The notes below the pieces were generated by a model, which was not told the DNA's origin, made no database searches, and saw only the letters and a list, made by a program, of their open reading frames with translations. Made by a program: the position numbers and the translations under genes. A stretch of 64,000 bases of DNA, taken from assembly GCA_032718475.1 (NCBI GenBank), contig JAUCBJ010003120.1, positions 1 to 64,000 of the forward strand, in the 5' to 3' direction. The DNA is from Nemertoderma westbladi. Its lineage: Eukaryota > Xenacoelomorpha > Nemertodermatida > Nemertodermatidae. Positions 52,743 to 63,720 of this stretch are shown one piece after another. Every line of letters starts with the position of its first letter. Positions within the stretch are counted from its first letter, which is position 1.

Positions 52743-55700
52743 ATGTCAGATTCAACCAAATCACTGTCAGATAGTCTCTTAGAAAGTGTTAGAATGAGTA
52801 TTAGACTTAGACAGCGTATTAAAAGGATCCGTGACCAAGATCCAAGTATAGAACATCCTAGGTCCAAGTCTAAATCACCTACTATTGTCAAAAAGGCCAT
52901 CCCTACAGTAGTAGTGTCAGACACTAGGCTAGTAGAACAACGTAGGTCTATCATCGGTACTCGGGCCCAAGTCAAGCGGGATCAAGAAGCAGCTGTCAAA
53001 CAGCAGCAACATCCTAGCCTAGAACTTAGTTCTCAGCGGCCCGATAGCTCCAGTAGTTCGGATACTGCTGAGCGGACGCCCGAACGCGGAGCGAAGATGG
53101 TGGATACGGTTTATGATGAACGGCCAACCTATGAAGAATCAACCGACGCCACTTCTTCTCAAGTGGAAAGCGAAGTGGAAAGCGAATTAACAGCAGAGAA
53201 GCCGCGAACTAGAGACGCCATTGACATCTATCTGTCAGACTATCAGCGATTCATAGGAGACGAAGAGTTGAGGAGACGACTGTCTGGACTTCGCCCTAAT
53301 AGTGAAGGAACCAAGCTTGTGTTGGACGCAATCGATGCGGAAATGTTAGCTGCGAACCAAGCTAAATTTGATGAACGACTCCGCCTCGTTAGAGTCCAAG
53401 AAGAACAAGTAAAGAAAAGACGGATAGAGGACCGAAAGGCAGCAGCAGTAGCAGCGGCGAAAGCGGCAGCGGCAGAAGTAGAAGCAGAAAGAAAGGCAGC
53501 GGCGGCAGAAGCAGAAGCAGAAAGAAAGGCAAAAGCGGCAATGGCAGAAGTGGAAAGAAAGGCAGCTAAGGCAGTGGCAGAAGCAGAACGGAGAGCGTCT
53601 GAGGAGACTACCCAACTGGAGTTGGAATATCTGCAAGAGACGCAAGACAACATAAATAAACAGTTAACTGCTAGTCACATGCAGATGATGAGAAGATCTA
53701 CTCCCAAGCGCCAAGGATACACATCATCGGAGGAAGGCGAGACCACCGATCCTGAAGGCGGAGGAAATAGATCTCGTCTAAGCAGGCGTAGAAAAACATC
53801 TCACCGTCACAAATTGCCTGATTTGCCCCCAGCTGTTAGAAGACAACTAGCTAGCACAGACTTAGGTAGTACAGAACCCACAGAACAAACTATTCAGGTC
53901 AAAAGACTCCCTACAATAGTTGATGAGCCTGAAATAATTAGGCCTGTCGTTACCAAAGTCACTTCCGTGCCAGAGACCCCTGTACTTCCAGAGCTTAACT
54001 CTAAATTCCCTTTACATAGTACTACACTGCCTGTACCCGGTAGAACAGTCCATGAGAATATCCCTGTCCTGGAAGCAGAGAGAGAAATCAAAGATTTGTC
54101 TCCCGTCGTCCAGCGTCGGCCCGCTACAATGTTGGCGACTCCCGCTTCGGCGGTCGAGTGGGTAGAGGAGGGACGGCGGGGGATGAATCTCCTGCTCGGA
54201 CAGATGCAGGAGACTGTCCACCAACTTAAGGGAACAGTAAGGGAAGGTAGGGCCGAATTGCAAGAATTGCAGCAAAGTATCGCGCTAGAACGCGACAAAT
54301 TAGTCAATATACAAAAAGGTATATCAATACCCCCTGTAACATTGTGTCAACCTGTTAGGTCTGAAGTATTACATGCGCAAGGTGTGGAGCCTACACGCAT
54401 CTATACTGCTAGTGAAGTAGAAACTCCTATAGCAAACCCTATTAAGGGTGATTATAAACCTGTTGTTAACGATATTCCCTATAGACCTGATAATGATCCG
54501 AGAAATTTATATACCGATAATTCGATATTAAATAACACGATGGCCCAAGAAAGCTTTACGCGTCAGATGGCTAGAACAGAAGCCCGCCAAGCGGTCAAAG
54601 TGGGAGAGATCGTCAAATTCAATGGAGATGAGATGAAATGGTTACCTTTCAATGAATATTACAAAGACAGCATACAGAACTCTGTACTATCTAACGGAGA
54701 GAAACTTAGATTTCTCATCAAGTGCTTGGAAGGACCTCCCAAGTTAATGGCGTTAAAGTTTATTGGACATCCAGAAGGATTAAGACAAGTTTGGGATACA
54801 TTAAACATCAGGTATGGTAACAAGGATAACATAGCTAAGTATTTGTATGCAAAATTAGTAGCCCCCCGAAACTTCCTTAGTAGCGGTATTATAGAGTTTT
54901 CCGATGAGATTCAGGAAATCTGTAGACAATTGGACTGGTTAGGTAAGTCTCATGAATATCAGAGTTCCATGGTTATTGCAGCAGTAGTATCTACTTTACC
55001 TAAGGGTGGAGTATGTACACGCTGGGACAAGAAAGTGTTGTACATGAATGAACAACAACGACGAAGCCCTACCATGGCTGATCTCATGTCCTTCTTAGAT
55101 AATGAAGTAAAATTACAACTCATAAAGCAGTCCAGAGAGAAAACATCGGAAAATAAGGTAAGTGAGAAACCCGTTTCTAGGAGAAGGATAATACCAGTGT
55201 GTTATACTGACGACGGCGAAAGCCAAGCTTCTCAAGAAGAGGACAGCGGGAAAGACACAGCAAAATCTTACTATGACAATAAGACCTATAAAGACGTAAG
55301 TAAATACAAGTCTCGAACCAGTGACAGGAGAGAACAGGTAACAACAACTCCTCCTACGTCTCCTAAGAGAATTCACGGAAGAAAGCCCGAAGAAAGAACG
55401 AGAGTGCATAACGTTACCCAAGGTAAGGTGAGTAACATCAAACCAAAATGTGCGCTGTGCGACGGGCCCCACCGTTTGAGTGCGTGTGCTGAATTTCTAA
55501 AGAAATCCCTTGTAGACAGACGTACAGTCCTGTGGAATAAGCGGTTATGCTATAATTGCCTCAGATCAGGACACCAACGGCGAACCTGTTACTCCGACGT
55601 AAAGTGTGCAAAGTGTGGCGCGAAACATCACATCTTGTTACACAGTGAGTTCGAACGAAACAACCCGAGTCAGGTAAGTGAGCCCGAACTACATGTCCAA

Positions 55701-56882
55701 TTCAGTGATGTAAATGACACTGATCAAGAATCTGAGATGGAAGGATTCTATACTGACGAATTCTCCGACGCCAACGAATCCTGTTACCTAATCAATACCG
55801 CGGTGTATCGAGCACTTACGTATGAAAAGGACACCGACAATGAGTTCCCCCCAACTACCTTTGACAGACAACCATCTTGGAAAGCTCCAACTTCCAACGT
55901 AGGAATCAGAGAATTTCCTGTAGTGCAGGTAAGAGTTCACGGTCCTAACAAAAGTTACATAGTGAACGCCCTCCTTGACTCCGGCAGCACAGGAACATTC
56001 ATCGATCAAGAACTAGCCGAAGATATCTTTGCTGGACAACCCAAATTCCGGACTAAATTGAATATGTCAGGAATTATGCAGGTTTGGAAATCTACCCTAA
56101 CGGCAGACTACTATGTAGGTGTGTTGTCCACCCCCCAGGATAAATTAGGAGCACAAGGTATAAGGTCGGTAAAAATGGTGGCTATAAAGAACTTCGCTAC
56201 TACCCAAGCAGACCTTTATAATTGGGACGAGGATGAGAGCATCCAACATCTTAAGATACCTCGATTCCAGACAGATTATCCTGGAGTGCAAATACTCATC
56301 GGCCAAAACGCGCATGAGGCGCTCGAGACATTGGAGAAACGGCCTGCTCAACCGCAGCCACTACAAACCTATGCGGTAAGAACTAGAGTAGGTTGGTACT
56401 TCACTGGCCCTTCCCGTAGAACTCTCAAAGAGAGATTACCTCAACAACAGGTATACCAAGTAAAGGAATGGGAAGTGGAGAGCAGTGATGTGGACGATCC
56501 AACTGAGGGAACACCATACTCCTCAGATAATGACGATATTAACTCCAATGTAGATCAATGGAGACATTGCCTTGGGACGATTAATCCAGCCGACATCGCT
56601 TCCAGAGGAGCAACTCCTCAAGAACTGATAGATACTCCAGGCTGGTTAGGTGGATCCGACTTCTTAAGTAAAGAAGAAGAAGAATGGCCTCCTCATCTTA
56701 CCCCGGCGGAGATTAGACAGGCCAAGGGAGCGGAGAAAGTAACACAACAACTCAATCGCCCAGCTGGTCGTTTATGTTTACTGGAAAGAGACCGAAAACT
56801 GTCCGGAAACTATGGAAGGCAAGATACTCTTCCTACGACCACTTCCCTAATCCGACAAATATCTAGGGACTCCATAACGTAA
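52743..56882 (+). CDS. BEL/Pao Gag-protease polyprotein, RT deleted, 1,379 aa
   Basis: One intact frame from ATG 52743. Order: a basic N-terminus; an Ala/Glu/Lys/Arg coiled coil (about 200-305); a second short coiled coil (about 490-525); a gag-like region of the DUF1759 type (about 617-795, with FNGDEMKWLPFNEYY); three Cys/His motifs (about 903-967: CALCDGPHRLSAC, CYNCLRSGHQRRTC, CAKCGAKHH); and an aspartic protease with DSGSTGTFID (Asp about 1079). After the usual pre-RT phrase (TRVGWYFTGP, about 1215) the protein jumps within some 55 residues to the end of the RNase H region (QWRHCLGTINPADIASRG, about 1271). Several hundred RT/RNase H residues are therefore missing without breaking the frame. 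The integrase is also absent. It makes the particle protein and protease only. Confidence 0.9.
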   Translation: MSDSTKSLSDSLLESVRMSIRLRQRIKRIRDQDPSIEHPRSKSKSPTIVKKAIPTVVVSDTRLVEQRRSIIGTRAQVKRDQEAAVKQQQHPSLELSSQRPDSSSSSDTAERTPERGAKMVDTVYDERPTYEESTDATSSQVESEVESELTAEKPRTRDAIDIYLSDYQRFIGDEELRRRLSGLRPNSEGTKLVLDAIDAEMLAANQAKFDERLRLVRVQEEQVKKRRIEDRKAAAVAAAKAAAAEVEAERKAAAAEAEAERKAKAAMAEVERKAAKAVAEAERRASEETTQLELEYLQETQDNINKQLTASHMQMMRRSTPKRQGYTSSEEGETTDPEGGGNRSRLSRRRKTSHRHKLPDLPPAVRRQLASTDLGSTEPTEQTIQVKRLPTIVDEPEIIRPVVTKVTSVPETPVLPELNSKFPLHSTTLPVPGRTVHENIPVLEAEREIKDLSPVVQRRPATMLATPASAVEWVEEGRRGMNLLLGQMQETVHQLKGTVREGRAELQELQQSIALERDKLVNIQKGISIPPVTLCQPVRSEVLHAQGVEPTRIYTASEVETPIANPIKGDYKPVVNDIPYRPDNDPRNLYTDNSILNNTMAQESFTRQMARTEARQAVKVGEIVKFNGDEMKWLPFNEYYKDSIQNSVLSNGEKLRFLIKCLEGPPKLMALKFIGHPEGLRQVWDTLNIRYGNKDNIAKYLYAKLVAPRNFLSSGIIEFSDEIQEICRQLDWLGKSHEYQSSMVIAAVVSTLPKGGVCTRWDKKVLYMNEQQRRSPTMADLMSFLDNEVKLQLIKQSREKTSENKVSEKPVSRRRIIPVCYTDDGESQASQEEDSGKDTAKSYYDNKTYKDVSKYKSRTSDRREQVTTTPPTSPKRIHGRKPEERTRVHNVTQGKVSNIKPKCALCDGPHRLSACAEFLKKSLVDRRTVLWNKRLCYNCLRSGHQRRTCYSDVKCAKCGAKHHILLHSEFERNNPSQVSEPELHVQFSDVNDTDQESEMEGFYTDEFSDANESCYLINTAVYRALTYEKDTDNEFPPTTFDRQPSWKAPTSNVGIREFPVVQVRVHGPNKSYIVNALLDSGSTGTFIDQELAEDIFAGQPKFRTKLNMSGIMQVWKSTLTADYYVGVLSTPQDKLGAQGIRSVKMVAIKNFATTQADLYNWDEDESIQHLKIPRFQTDYPGVQILIGQNAHEALETLEKRPAQPQPLQTYAVRTRVGWYFTGPSRRTLKERLPQQQVYQVKEWEVESSDVDDPTEGTPYSSDNDDINSNVDQWRHCLGTINPADIASRGATPQELIDTPGWLGGSDFLSKEEEEWPPHLTPAEIRQAKGAEKVTQQLNRPAGRLCLLERDRKLSGNYGRQDTLPTTTSLIRQISRDSIT

Positions 56883-58511
56883 TAACATATGGAGTGGGCG
56901 TGTGACTATATCATTTTATATTTGTTTTTATTTTATATTTATGTATGTATTATTATGTAATTTTATTATAATCGTTTTCTTTAATTTTATTTAGTAGAAT
57001 GTTATTTTAGTGATTATTTAGTAGATTAGTGCAATATATTAGTGTTTATTACGTACGTAATTACTTATAATATATATTTAGTGCGACGGCGAGAAAATAA
57101 TTATTTTTCTCTTTCCTTACTGTCCGTATCATATTATAAATACGTGACTACAGTAAGATGAAATGTCCGTACTTCTTAAAGTACAATAAAGCCACTACTA
57201 TATTCAAGTATTATTGGTAGGCAGAGTATTAGGAATGCAAAGTTCAGATCCTCGTGTCTCGGCTAAACCAAGCTCTGGGTAGACCTTGGAAACGACTTGC
57301 CTCTTCACACTGACATTGCTTCGTGCGATATTGCTCTTCTACCTTATATTAAATAATACATATAGTAGCATGATGTCCCTCTAACAGTAGCGTAAAACGC
57401 AAATCAATCTGTTAAACCTTTTGACCATCTGTAATTCTAGTCGATTAAGGTATCGTGGCACCCACCGATATACTTGAAAGACAAATTCTAGAATCAGTGG
57501 TTAACGTACCCAGACAAGTTCTGGAATAAATCGGTGCCCATCTTAAATATTAATTTAATATTTATTAAAATCTGTAAAATTCAGATCCTTTAAAATTTCT
57601 AGTCAATTAAGATATCGCAGCACTTACCGATATTCTTAAAAGGCAATTTTCTAGAATTAAGGATCCTCAGTCCCCAGACATGCTCTGGAATAAAAATTGT
57701 GTCAATCTTAACATCAAATAATAAAATTCACGGGAATAAATTTAAATTCATATTTTTAAATGAATTTCATAAATTGTCATTTTGCGCAATTTATAACATT
57801 CCCAAAATTCCATTAATTAATAGATCATGGGAGCGGAGATTCACCCTATTGAGTGTATTAGAGTGTGAGAATCTCCAACATATAGTCAATAGCCGATAAA
57901 ATTAATAAAATCATGCATAAAGAGGATATTGACAATTAAATAATTATTATTAAATAGCATCCCAGATCTGTATGCATGAGAATTACCCTAATTCTACCGC
58001 TAGCATTCCATAATGTCACCATAGCAACACCCACGCTAGAATTAGAAGCAAGTTAAAAGAACAATAGAAAGCTTGTCCCATTGCATAGCATAGAGAATAT
58101 AGCACACTGTTAGTATCCAAAGATACACAGTAATAACGTGACATTCTGGAAGGCACTGACTAACGGACAAATGGCCTGTATGTGTACAATTGGTGACAGT
58201 TGTGTGGAATTTGTGCGTTTATAGGTGAATGTTACTGCTAAGGTGTGTTTACAGTAGCTAGTCGCAATTGTGAAAGTAGCCCAACTCTCCTATAGAAAGA
58301 ACCTAAAGTGGATTCAAGCCTTTGGGACGGACAGTGGAGTGACTTGTGCCGGTTATCGTTGTCGTGATGTTGCTACATGTTGGCGTAAACACCGCGACGA
58401 CGGTACATCGGCGCTGAGAATCCCACTGTCCGGGGCGAAGAGAGGTAGGCAGCGACGCCCGCTCGCCTAAACATAAACTCATTTCGATATTAATAAACTC
58501 AGATAGCAGAT
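56883..58511 (+). other. Non-coding stretch of the BEL element with a duplicated motif
   Basis: AT-rich sequence where integrase would normally be. A segment of about 120 bp occurs twice (57415-57545 and 57590-57710), each with TTCTAGTC..ATTAAG, CACC or CACTTACCGATAT and a closing TTCTAGAAT that can pair with the opening ATTCTAG. Before the next ORF lies a 66-codon frame (58270-58470) of doubtful status. Confidence 0.6.
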
Positions 58512-59960
58512 ATGACGGAGTTGATAGAAGATGATCTTGGTATCAGGGAGCGATATACTCTACCTTTACAAGCATTTGTGGATAGCTTGATACGCGGTGA
58601 AACCGATCCAACCATTACGGAGGACGATGGTCGTTATATCGAACCGCCGATGTCCCAAGAGCAACTTACGCGTGAATTGGACTATCGAAAATTCACCGCT
58701 CGCTATACGAATCGTAATAGTATGTATATGGACTTCCTAACTACCGGCCATCCTATTGATTTACATGATACGGACGATGTATACACCGAAAGGGAAATGG
58801 TTCTATTTAAATATCATACCCAGCGGAGTCGTAACGATAAACCGAGAATAGATCACGAAAATTCTATTCGTAACAGACTGGGAAGACGAACCAATATGCC
58901 TAGAATCTGAGGAGATTCAGCCTATCGCGCCCGGAACAGCGACAACGATTACATCCTAGAATGGTATCAAGGTCCGCAGTGTCTCACTGCGTACGATTAT
59001 CGCTATGCCAACTATGTTTCTCAGCAACGTTGTTGGTTATGCGCATCGAGAGACCATGTTACGCCCATGGACACAAATGTCCACTGTTCCTATTTCCAAG
59101 AACAACCGACTATGGAAATTTATTGCGCGTATTGCAGACTCAATAACTTGCACATTTTTGCGGTTTGCCCTCAATTTATGACTCAATGTCACCATTGTCA
59201 ACTAAAGGGACACGCCAGTTTCGATTGCCCTTTTAATCGCGATTTGGAAAGCGTAGATGAAATGATCACACTACGTTACATCAGAGCTTGGGAAGCGAAC
59301 GCTGATTTACATTGTGATTCGCGCCATCGCTATTATCCCGGACGCGCTTACGAAGGAGTTTATGCGTTCCATCCTTATCTATTCGCTTCGGTTGAACAGA
59401 AATCACGCATATCGAGTTACGAGCTACTGAAGCGCGTCGGAGAATGTATTTCAACCAAGTTCGTGCGCAAATTTCTCAGGAGTGTTAATCCTAGCGACCT
59501 TCATTCCTATAACTTAATCAATTATATCCGTCAGGATCCGGACTATGGAGACTTATTTGTTAACTCACACCCAGAGTTACAGGAAGTATATCGGCGGCCT
59601 TACGAATACCGAGCCCGCGAACGCGAGTTGGAAAAAACCATTAAACCCAGGAGGTTTCTGACTGCCTATGGTCCACCCACGGCTCTCGTTCAGACCACTC
59701 GTAAAGGACCCGTAAGAGCGGCCATCCTAAAACGCGCTCTAAAGGCTGTTAGACCCCTCTCCCCCGACGTTGATGTCAATCAACCCGGCATTTCGACTGG
59801 CGGATACGCCGACCATAATCCTACACCCTCTGATGCAATCATATTGCACCCTTCACCCAGGAGTTATAGCCCTCCTTGTAAAGTGGCTCGCCCCAAAGAG
59901 AAAAGGACTCTGGCCAGCTTTAAAAAACTGCGTAAACGCCGTCCGCGCAAGAAAGACTAA
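58512..59960 (+). CDS. BEL element second ORF, Cys/His-rich, with an in-frame TGA
   Basis: From ATG 58512 the frame runs 132 codons to TGA (58908-58910), then stays open in the same frame for another 349 codons to a stop at 59958-59960. The first part is acidic and Tyr/Arg-rich. The second has three Cys/His clusters: CWLC (59031-59042) with a following HC, CAYC with HIFAVC (from 59124), and a textbook CCHC knuckle CHHCQLKGHASFDC (59187-59228). It ends in a basic tail (LRKRRPRKKD) like a nuclear signal. The first ATG after the TGA (59067) would cut the first cluster in half, so the longer frame looks like the original one. The TGA may be a mutation, a readthrough codon or part of an intron. 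There are no membrane segments, so it is not envelope-like. Function unknown; nucleic-acid binding is a guess from the knuckle. Confidence 0.65.
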
Positions 59961-60038
59961 CTGTTTAGAGTATTTACGTATATTAGAAACTGTGATTTTT
60001 GTATATTTATAGACTCAAATCCCATTTTCTGGGAGCGG

Positions 60039-61279
60039 TGTAAAAGCTTCTGTGGGATATAACTGGCCCCTTTGCTTCGCAATCCAGTTTCCCCCCAGGC
60101 GCTGGAATACTCTAAAAGGCTCTCTAACTGTATATATATTCCCCTCGCCCGCAGGGTACCGTTATAGGTGTTTTAATGGACATAAAAGTCATTCTTCTAT
60201 ATACGTGCTTTGGCGGACATGGTAAGGCAAAAAACCTGCAATGCACCAAATACCTTTACACGGCTTGGCCTTGATGATTCAGATTGCGACATCTAGCAGC
60301 TGGTTGCTGGCATGGAAACAGCCATTGGACGCATGGTTCTTTGTTTGGCTTGAGCCAATCAGAGCGATTTTTTCTGTCGACGTGTAGATATTCGGTCGAT
60401 CATACTAGGAGTGTTCAGTCTTACTGTTTTTTGTGATACTGTTGTGTCATTGCTATCTAAGCCAGAAACACCGGCTCTAGAGTTAATTCGTTTCATACTT
60501 TAGAAGAAACATTAGTAGGCTTAAATTATAGAGCGTATAACTGTTATCAGTGCATATCACTGTACATATCGGTTCATATCATATCTTAACCTACCGTCTT
60601 AATGCTGTTTACTGTTGTGTTTTGGTTGAATATTATTTGGAGAACATATATAAAGAACCCAAATTTCCCAATTTTCTTGATACACTACAGGTTAGAGAGG
60701 CGGGTTATATATAGCGATTGCGACTTATATTATTGTGGTTTGTAGTGAATTTAATGCTATTTGATAAGCCCTACATGAGTCAATTGCTGTTCGCTTTATA
60801 TATGATAAAATTCATTGACGGTCGGCAAATTAATGAGCAGTATTGTGTGTTACCGGTAGTGTGCATGATTGTGACTGATAACTAAGCATTTCCTAAAGAA
60901 TGCGCCTTATACGTGAATCATAAGCCTTACCGACTTACCGTTGTGATTAGTATAAGTCATATCTCTGTTTATTTAGATAGAGCGCCACGTCCTAAAGGAA
61001 CTGTTAATATTTCCCGAAAGTGAATAATATTAGTCAGAAATTATTTATTAACGATCAATCGAATAATACAGTAGGCTTCACTGCAATAATAATCTAAGCC
61101 CTCAGAATCCAGTCTCCCGGGTATATCCAGCGGGTGAATGGACGCGCACTAGGCTGGCTTCTGCTAATGTTGTGTTTATTGGTATTAAATATTTGTCATC
61201 TTCTAAAGTATATTGATAAACCAAAAGACATATAAATTTTGGCAGGTTAAACTGCTAAAGGTCTTCAAAAGCGCGTACA
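60039..61279 (+). repeat. Right LTR, 1,241 bp
   Basis: Same length and ends as the left LTR, with two mismatches seen by eye. The polyadenylation site of the element should lie here. Followed by GGCGG (61280-61284). Confidence 0.93.
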
Positions 61280-61284
61280 GGCGG

Positions 61285-62630
61285 TATATTAATTTGCCGA
61301 AGTAGAAGGTTTCACTTTCTCACGTTTCGCCCTCTGGCGGAAGACTGGACAATTACAGATGGCTCATTAGCTTTACAAAACCTGTGGTCTAATTAATATC
61401 TGCAAATAAGTTTTAGCTTGAACTTGAACGAATATTATATAAACAAGGAAACGAGGTAGGATTTCATTTTCAGAAATTTCACCCTCTAGTAGCAGAGAAA
61501 GGAGAACGGCAAGGTGATCCCACGTAAATATTTTCTAAACTCTTGATAGACTCTGTGTGTGTGAACAGTGTTGATCAGAAGGACTGAACTCACTGGCGAC
61601 AGGTTGATTAATGGTACCGCTATGTCGCGGTTACTTCGTGCTTCGCCCCATATTATCATTCTGAAATCTGACGCTGCCCCGCTGGTCAGGTCATTGAGCC
61701 ATGGATAGTAGGATAGGTTATTAGGATAGGAGTAGGATAGGTTATTAATTAATTGACTGACCTCGCGGGCTACAAACAGTCAGTACATCCTTCGCACCTT
61801 CGCGCAGCACGAAGTGAGTAAAGCCTTTAGTATATGGGCACCATTAACGAGTTGTCTGCCGTTAGTCTGAAGTCTTCAACACAATACTCGTCCTCCTCTT
61901 GTGCCTCGTTGCGTTCGTTCGTTTTTGACCAAACTTCAGATTCTTTCTAAATTTTTGACGGACTACATACGTACCAAGTTTCGTTTAATTTCATCAAGGA
62001 ATAACCGAGTTATAACGACGACGACAGACAACTCGCCAATGGCACCCATATGCTAAGGCTTCGCTCACTTCGTGGCTCGCCCCACAGTAGGCTGGCTACC
62101 ATAAGAGTGGACATTTAATTTTAATGTGAATATTGAACTAAAATTTATCTAAAGCTAACGTAACTGCAATATCTTTACATTCGCGAACAGCGCATAGTAG
62201 GCCCTACGATATAGATAAATCCTTGATATGTTCCAAATTTAAATTCTGTCAGTCACCATTAGAAAATGAAAGAGTGAAGTAAAGTGAAACAAATGAATAG
62301 GAAGCAGCACCCGAAACCAATTCACTCGAAATCAATCGCGACACCAAATCTTCAAATTATGCCACTGCCGTCCCTGTCATAATCACTGATGATTGTAAGC
62401 AACTTTGAGTCTCGCAGTTTCTTTTTCAGATTTGGCAATTTCAAGTACCGATAAGCGCACATAGGCCTATAATATCTGAATATACTGTACTACTGTAGTT
62501 TGCTCGACAAATGAAATTAAAAACAGAAAAGGATTACGCACAAAGTCTGTCGACTTATTTCCAGTATGTGGTCCCCCCAGCACTATGGTTAGTCCCTTTA
62601 AAGCATTCGTGCTGAAACGAAAACTGCCCT
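61285..62630. repeat. Dispersed repeats, reverse-oriented relatives of 34040-35880
   Basis: CACGTTTCGCCCTCTGGCGG (61317-61336) is the reverse complement of the CGCTAGAGGGCGAAATG core of the 292-bp family. CTTCGCGCAGCACGAAGTG (61800-61818) relates to the terminal motif at 403-434 and 35846-35878. The GACGACGAC tract and CTTCGTGGCTCGCCCC (62016-62090) mirror 34040-34170. A short GATAGGTTATTAGGATAGG repeat lies at 61705-61750. No gene seen. Confidence 0.6.
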
Positions 62631-62631
62631 G

Positions 62632-62706
62632 GCTCCATGCTGGAATCGAAACCACGACTTCCCAGGAGGTGTGAATTCAATGCAACCGCTACACCAAGGT
62701 GGAACT
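62632..62706 (-). pseudogene. tRNA-like element (A and B boxes)
   Basis: On the minus strand, TTGGTGTAGCGG carries a perfect A box (TGGTGTAGCGG), and GGTTTCGATTCC about 35 bases on is a B box with one extra T. The whole starts TTCCACC and ends with GGAGCC, so a weak acceptor pairing is possible. It is more likely the head of a SINE or a tRNA pseudogene than a functional tRNA. Confidence 0.5.
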
Positions 62707-63028
62707 ACAGTTGTGTTCTCAATTAAAGTCCATTCTTCAATCTGTTCAATCTGTTCAATTTCCTCAATCTGTAAAACTCTTTCATGGCACCGCAAGTTTC
62801 TAGCCTACTGAGTGATTGACAGACGGTCGTGGTTGGCTCCCCAAAGTAAAGCTGTTTGTTGATTTGAATGAGTAGATTAATGCAGGGATCAGATAAATTA
62901 TGGGGCACTTGCAAGCCAATAAAGTAAATGTATTTTAGTAAGCATTATTTACAGTATATTACAAATTAAATGTTTACTAACTGATTAAATTTAACATGGT
63001 ATAGCAAATAAAGAGATCATACCATAAA
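62707..63028. other. AT-rich spacer
   Basis: Contains a short TCTGTTCAATC repeat (62738-62760). No other feature seen. Confidence 0.5.
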
Positions 63029-63337
63029 TTGGGTGTGGCTGGTCTAGGTGGTTCGGGTGTGGCTGGTCTAGGTGGTTCGGGTGTGGCTGGTCTAGGTGGT
63101 TCGGGTGTGACTGGTCCAGGTGGTTCGGGTGTGGCTGGTCTAGGTGGTTCGGGTGTGGCTGGTCCAGGTGGTTCGGGTGTAGCTGGTATAGGGGGTTCGG
63201 GTGTGGCTGGTCTAGGTGGTTCGGGTGTGGCTGGTCCAGGTGGTTCGGGTGTGGCTGGTCCAGGTGGTTCGGGTGTGGCTGGTCCAGGTGGTTCGGGTGT
63301 GGCTGGTCTAGGTGGTTCGGGTGTGGCTGGTACAACA
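63029..63337 (+). repeat. 24-bp minisatellite, about 13 units
   Basis: The unit contains GGTGTGGCTGGTCTAGGTGG with C/T or C/A changes. The plus frame reads GVAGLGGS repeats and continues to a short unique tail ending at 63424. The minus frame reads PATPEPPR or PATPEPPG repeats. Neither has a recognisable start context or domain, so I list it as a repeat. A low-complexity exon cannot be excluded. Confidence 0.85.
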
Positions 63338-63487
63338 TTGGGAAATTCTGGCCCTGCTCCTTGGTACGGACAACAACAGTTGATCAATTTACTTACAGTT
63401 TGTTTTGAGTTTGCAATCAACTAATTTAATATTAATGGAGAATAGCGCTATGTCATTGCGTCTTACTGATGCTATTTAACGTTTAAT

Positions 63488-63698
63488 GTCACAAGGGAAT
63501 GATATTCTACCCGCGGCTGAAAAAACACTATCATCCACACAGTCAAATAAATCCGAACAATTGGAAACCATTCCATTGCAAAAGTATGGCATCTCCTTGG
63601 AAACTCTGCGAAACCTTAGTCAGAATCCAGACGCAGAATCAATAGGAAAATTTCTCCTACGGGTTTTGGAACTTGTTTTCACCAGTGCAGAATTGTAA
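63488..63698 (+). CDS. Small ORF, 70 aa, unassigned
   Basis: Starts ATGTCACAAGGG and ends TTGTAA. The composition is normal, not repeat-like. The last third (GISLETLRNLSQ, then FLLRVLELVFTSAEL) is predicted helical and loosely recalls the end of BEN-type domains. That similarity is from memory of the pattern only. It could be a terminal exon, a pseudogene fragment or chance. Confidence 0.3.
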
Positions 63699-63720
63699 AT
63701 GCAAAATAAAAACGTTTAAA

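Larger units (their letters stand above)
48662..61279 (+). mobile_element. BEL/Pao LTR retrotransposon, 12.6 kb, lacking RT and integrase
   Basis: Two LTRs of exactly 1,241 bp (48662-49902 and 60039-61279) begin TGTAAAAGCTTC and end GCGCGTACA. By eye I found only two mismatches (48800 against 60177, and 49643 against 61020), so the insertion is young. A 5-bp duplication flanks it. The inside holds a 2.8-kb leader with 288-bp repeats, a 1,379-codon gag-protease ORF, a 1.6-kb non-coding stretch with a duplicated hairpin motif, and a second ORF of Cys/His-rich type. There is no RT, no complete RNase H and no integrase, so movement would depend on enzymes from a full relative. Neither a primer-binding site nor a clear polypurine tract could be fixed (GGGAGCGG lies just before the right LTR). 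Confidence 0.92.

Noticed and set aside
53243-53653. Minus-strand frame with Ser/Ala repeats
   Set aside because: Shadow of the Ala/Glu/Lys coiled coil of the BEL gag ORF.
58512-59960. Envelope gene of the BEL element
   Set aside because: No signal peptide, no hydrophobic segments, and Cys/His motifs of nucleic-acid-binding type.
62632-62706. Functional tRNA gene
   Set aside because: The boxes are present, but the T-loop has an extra base and no convincing cloverleaf or anticodon arm could be drawn.
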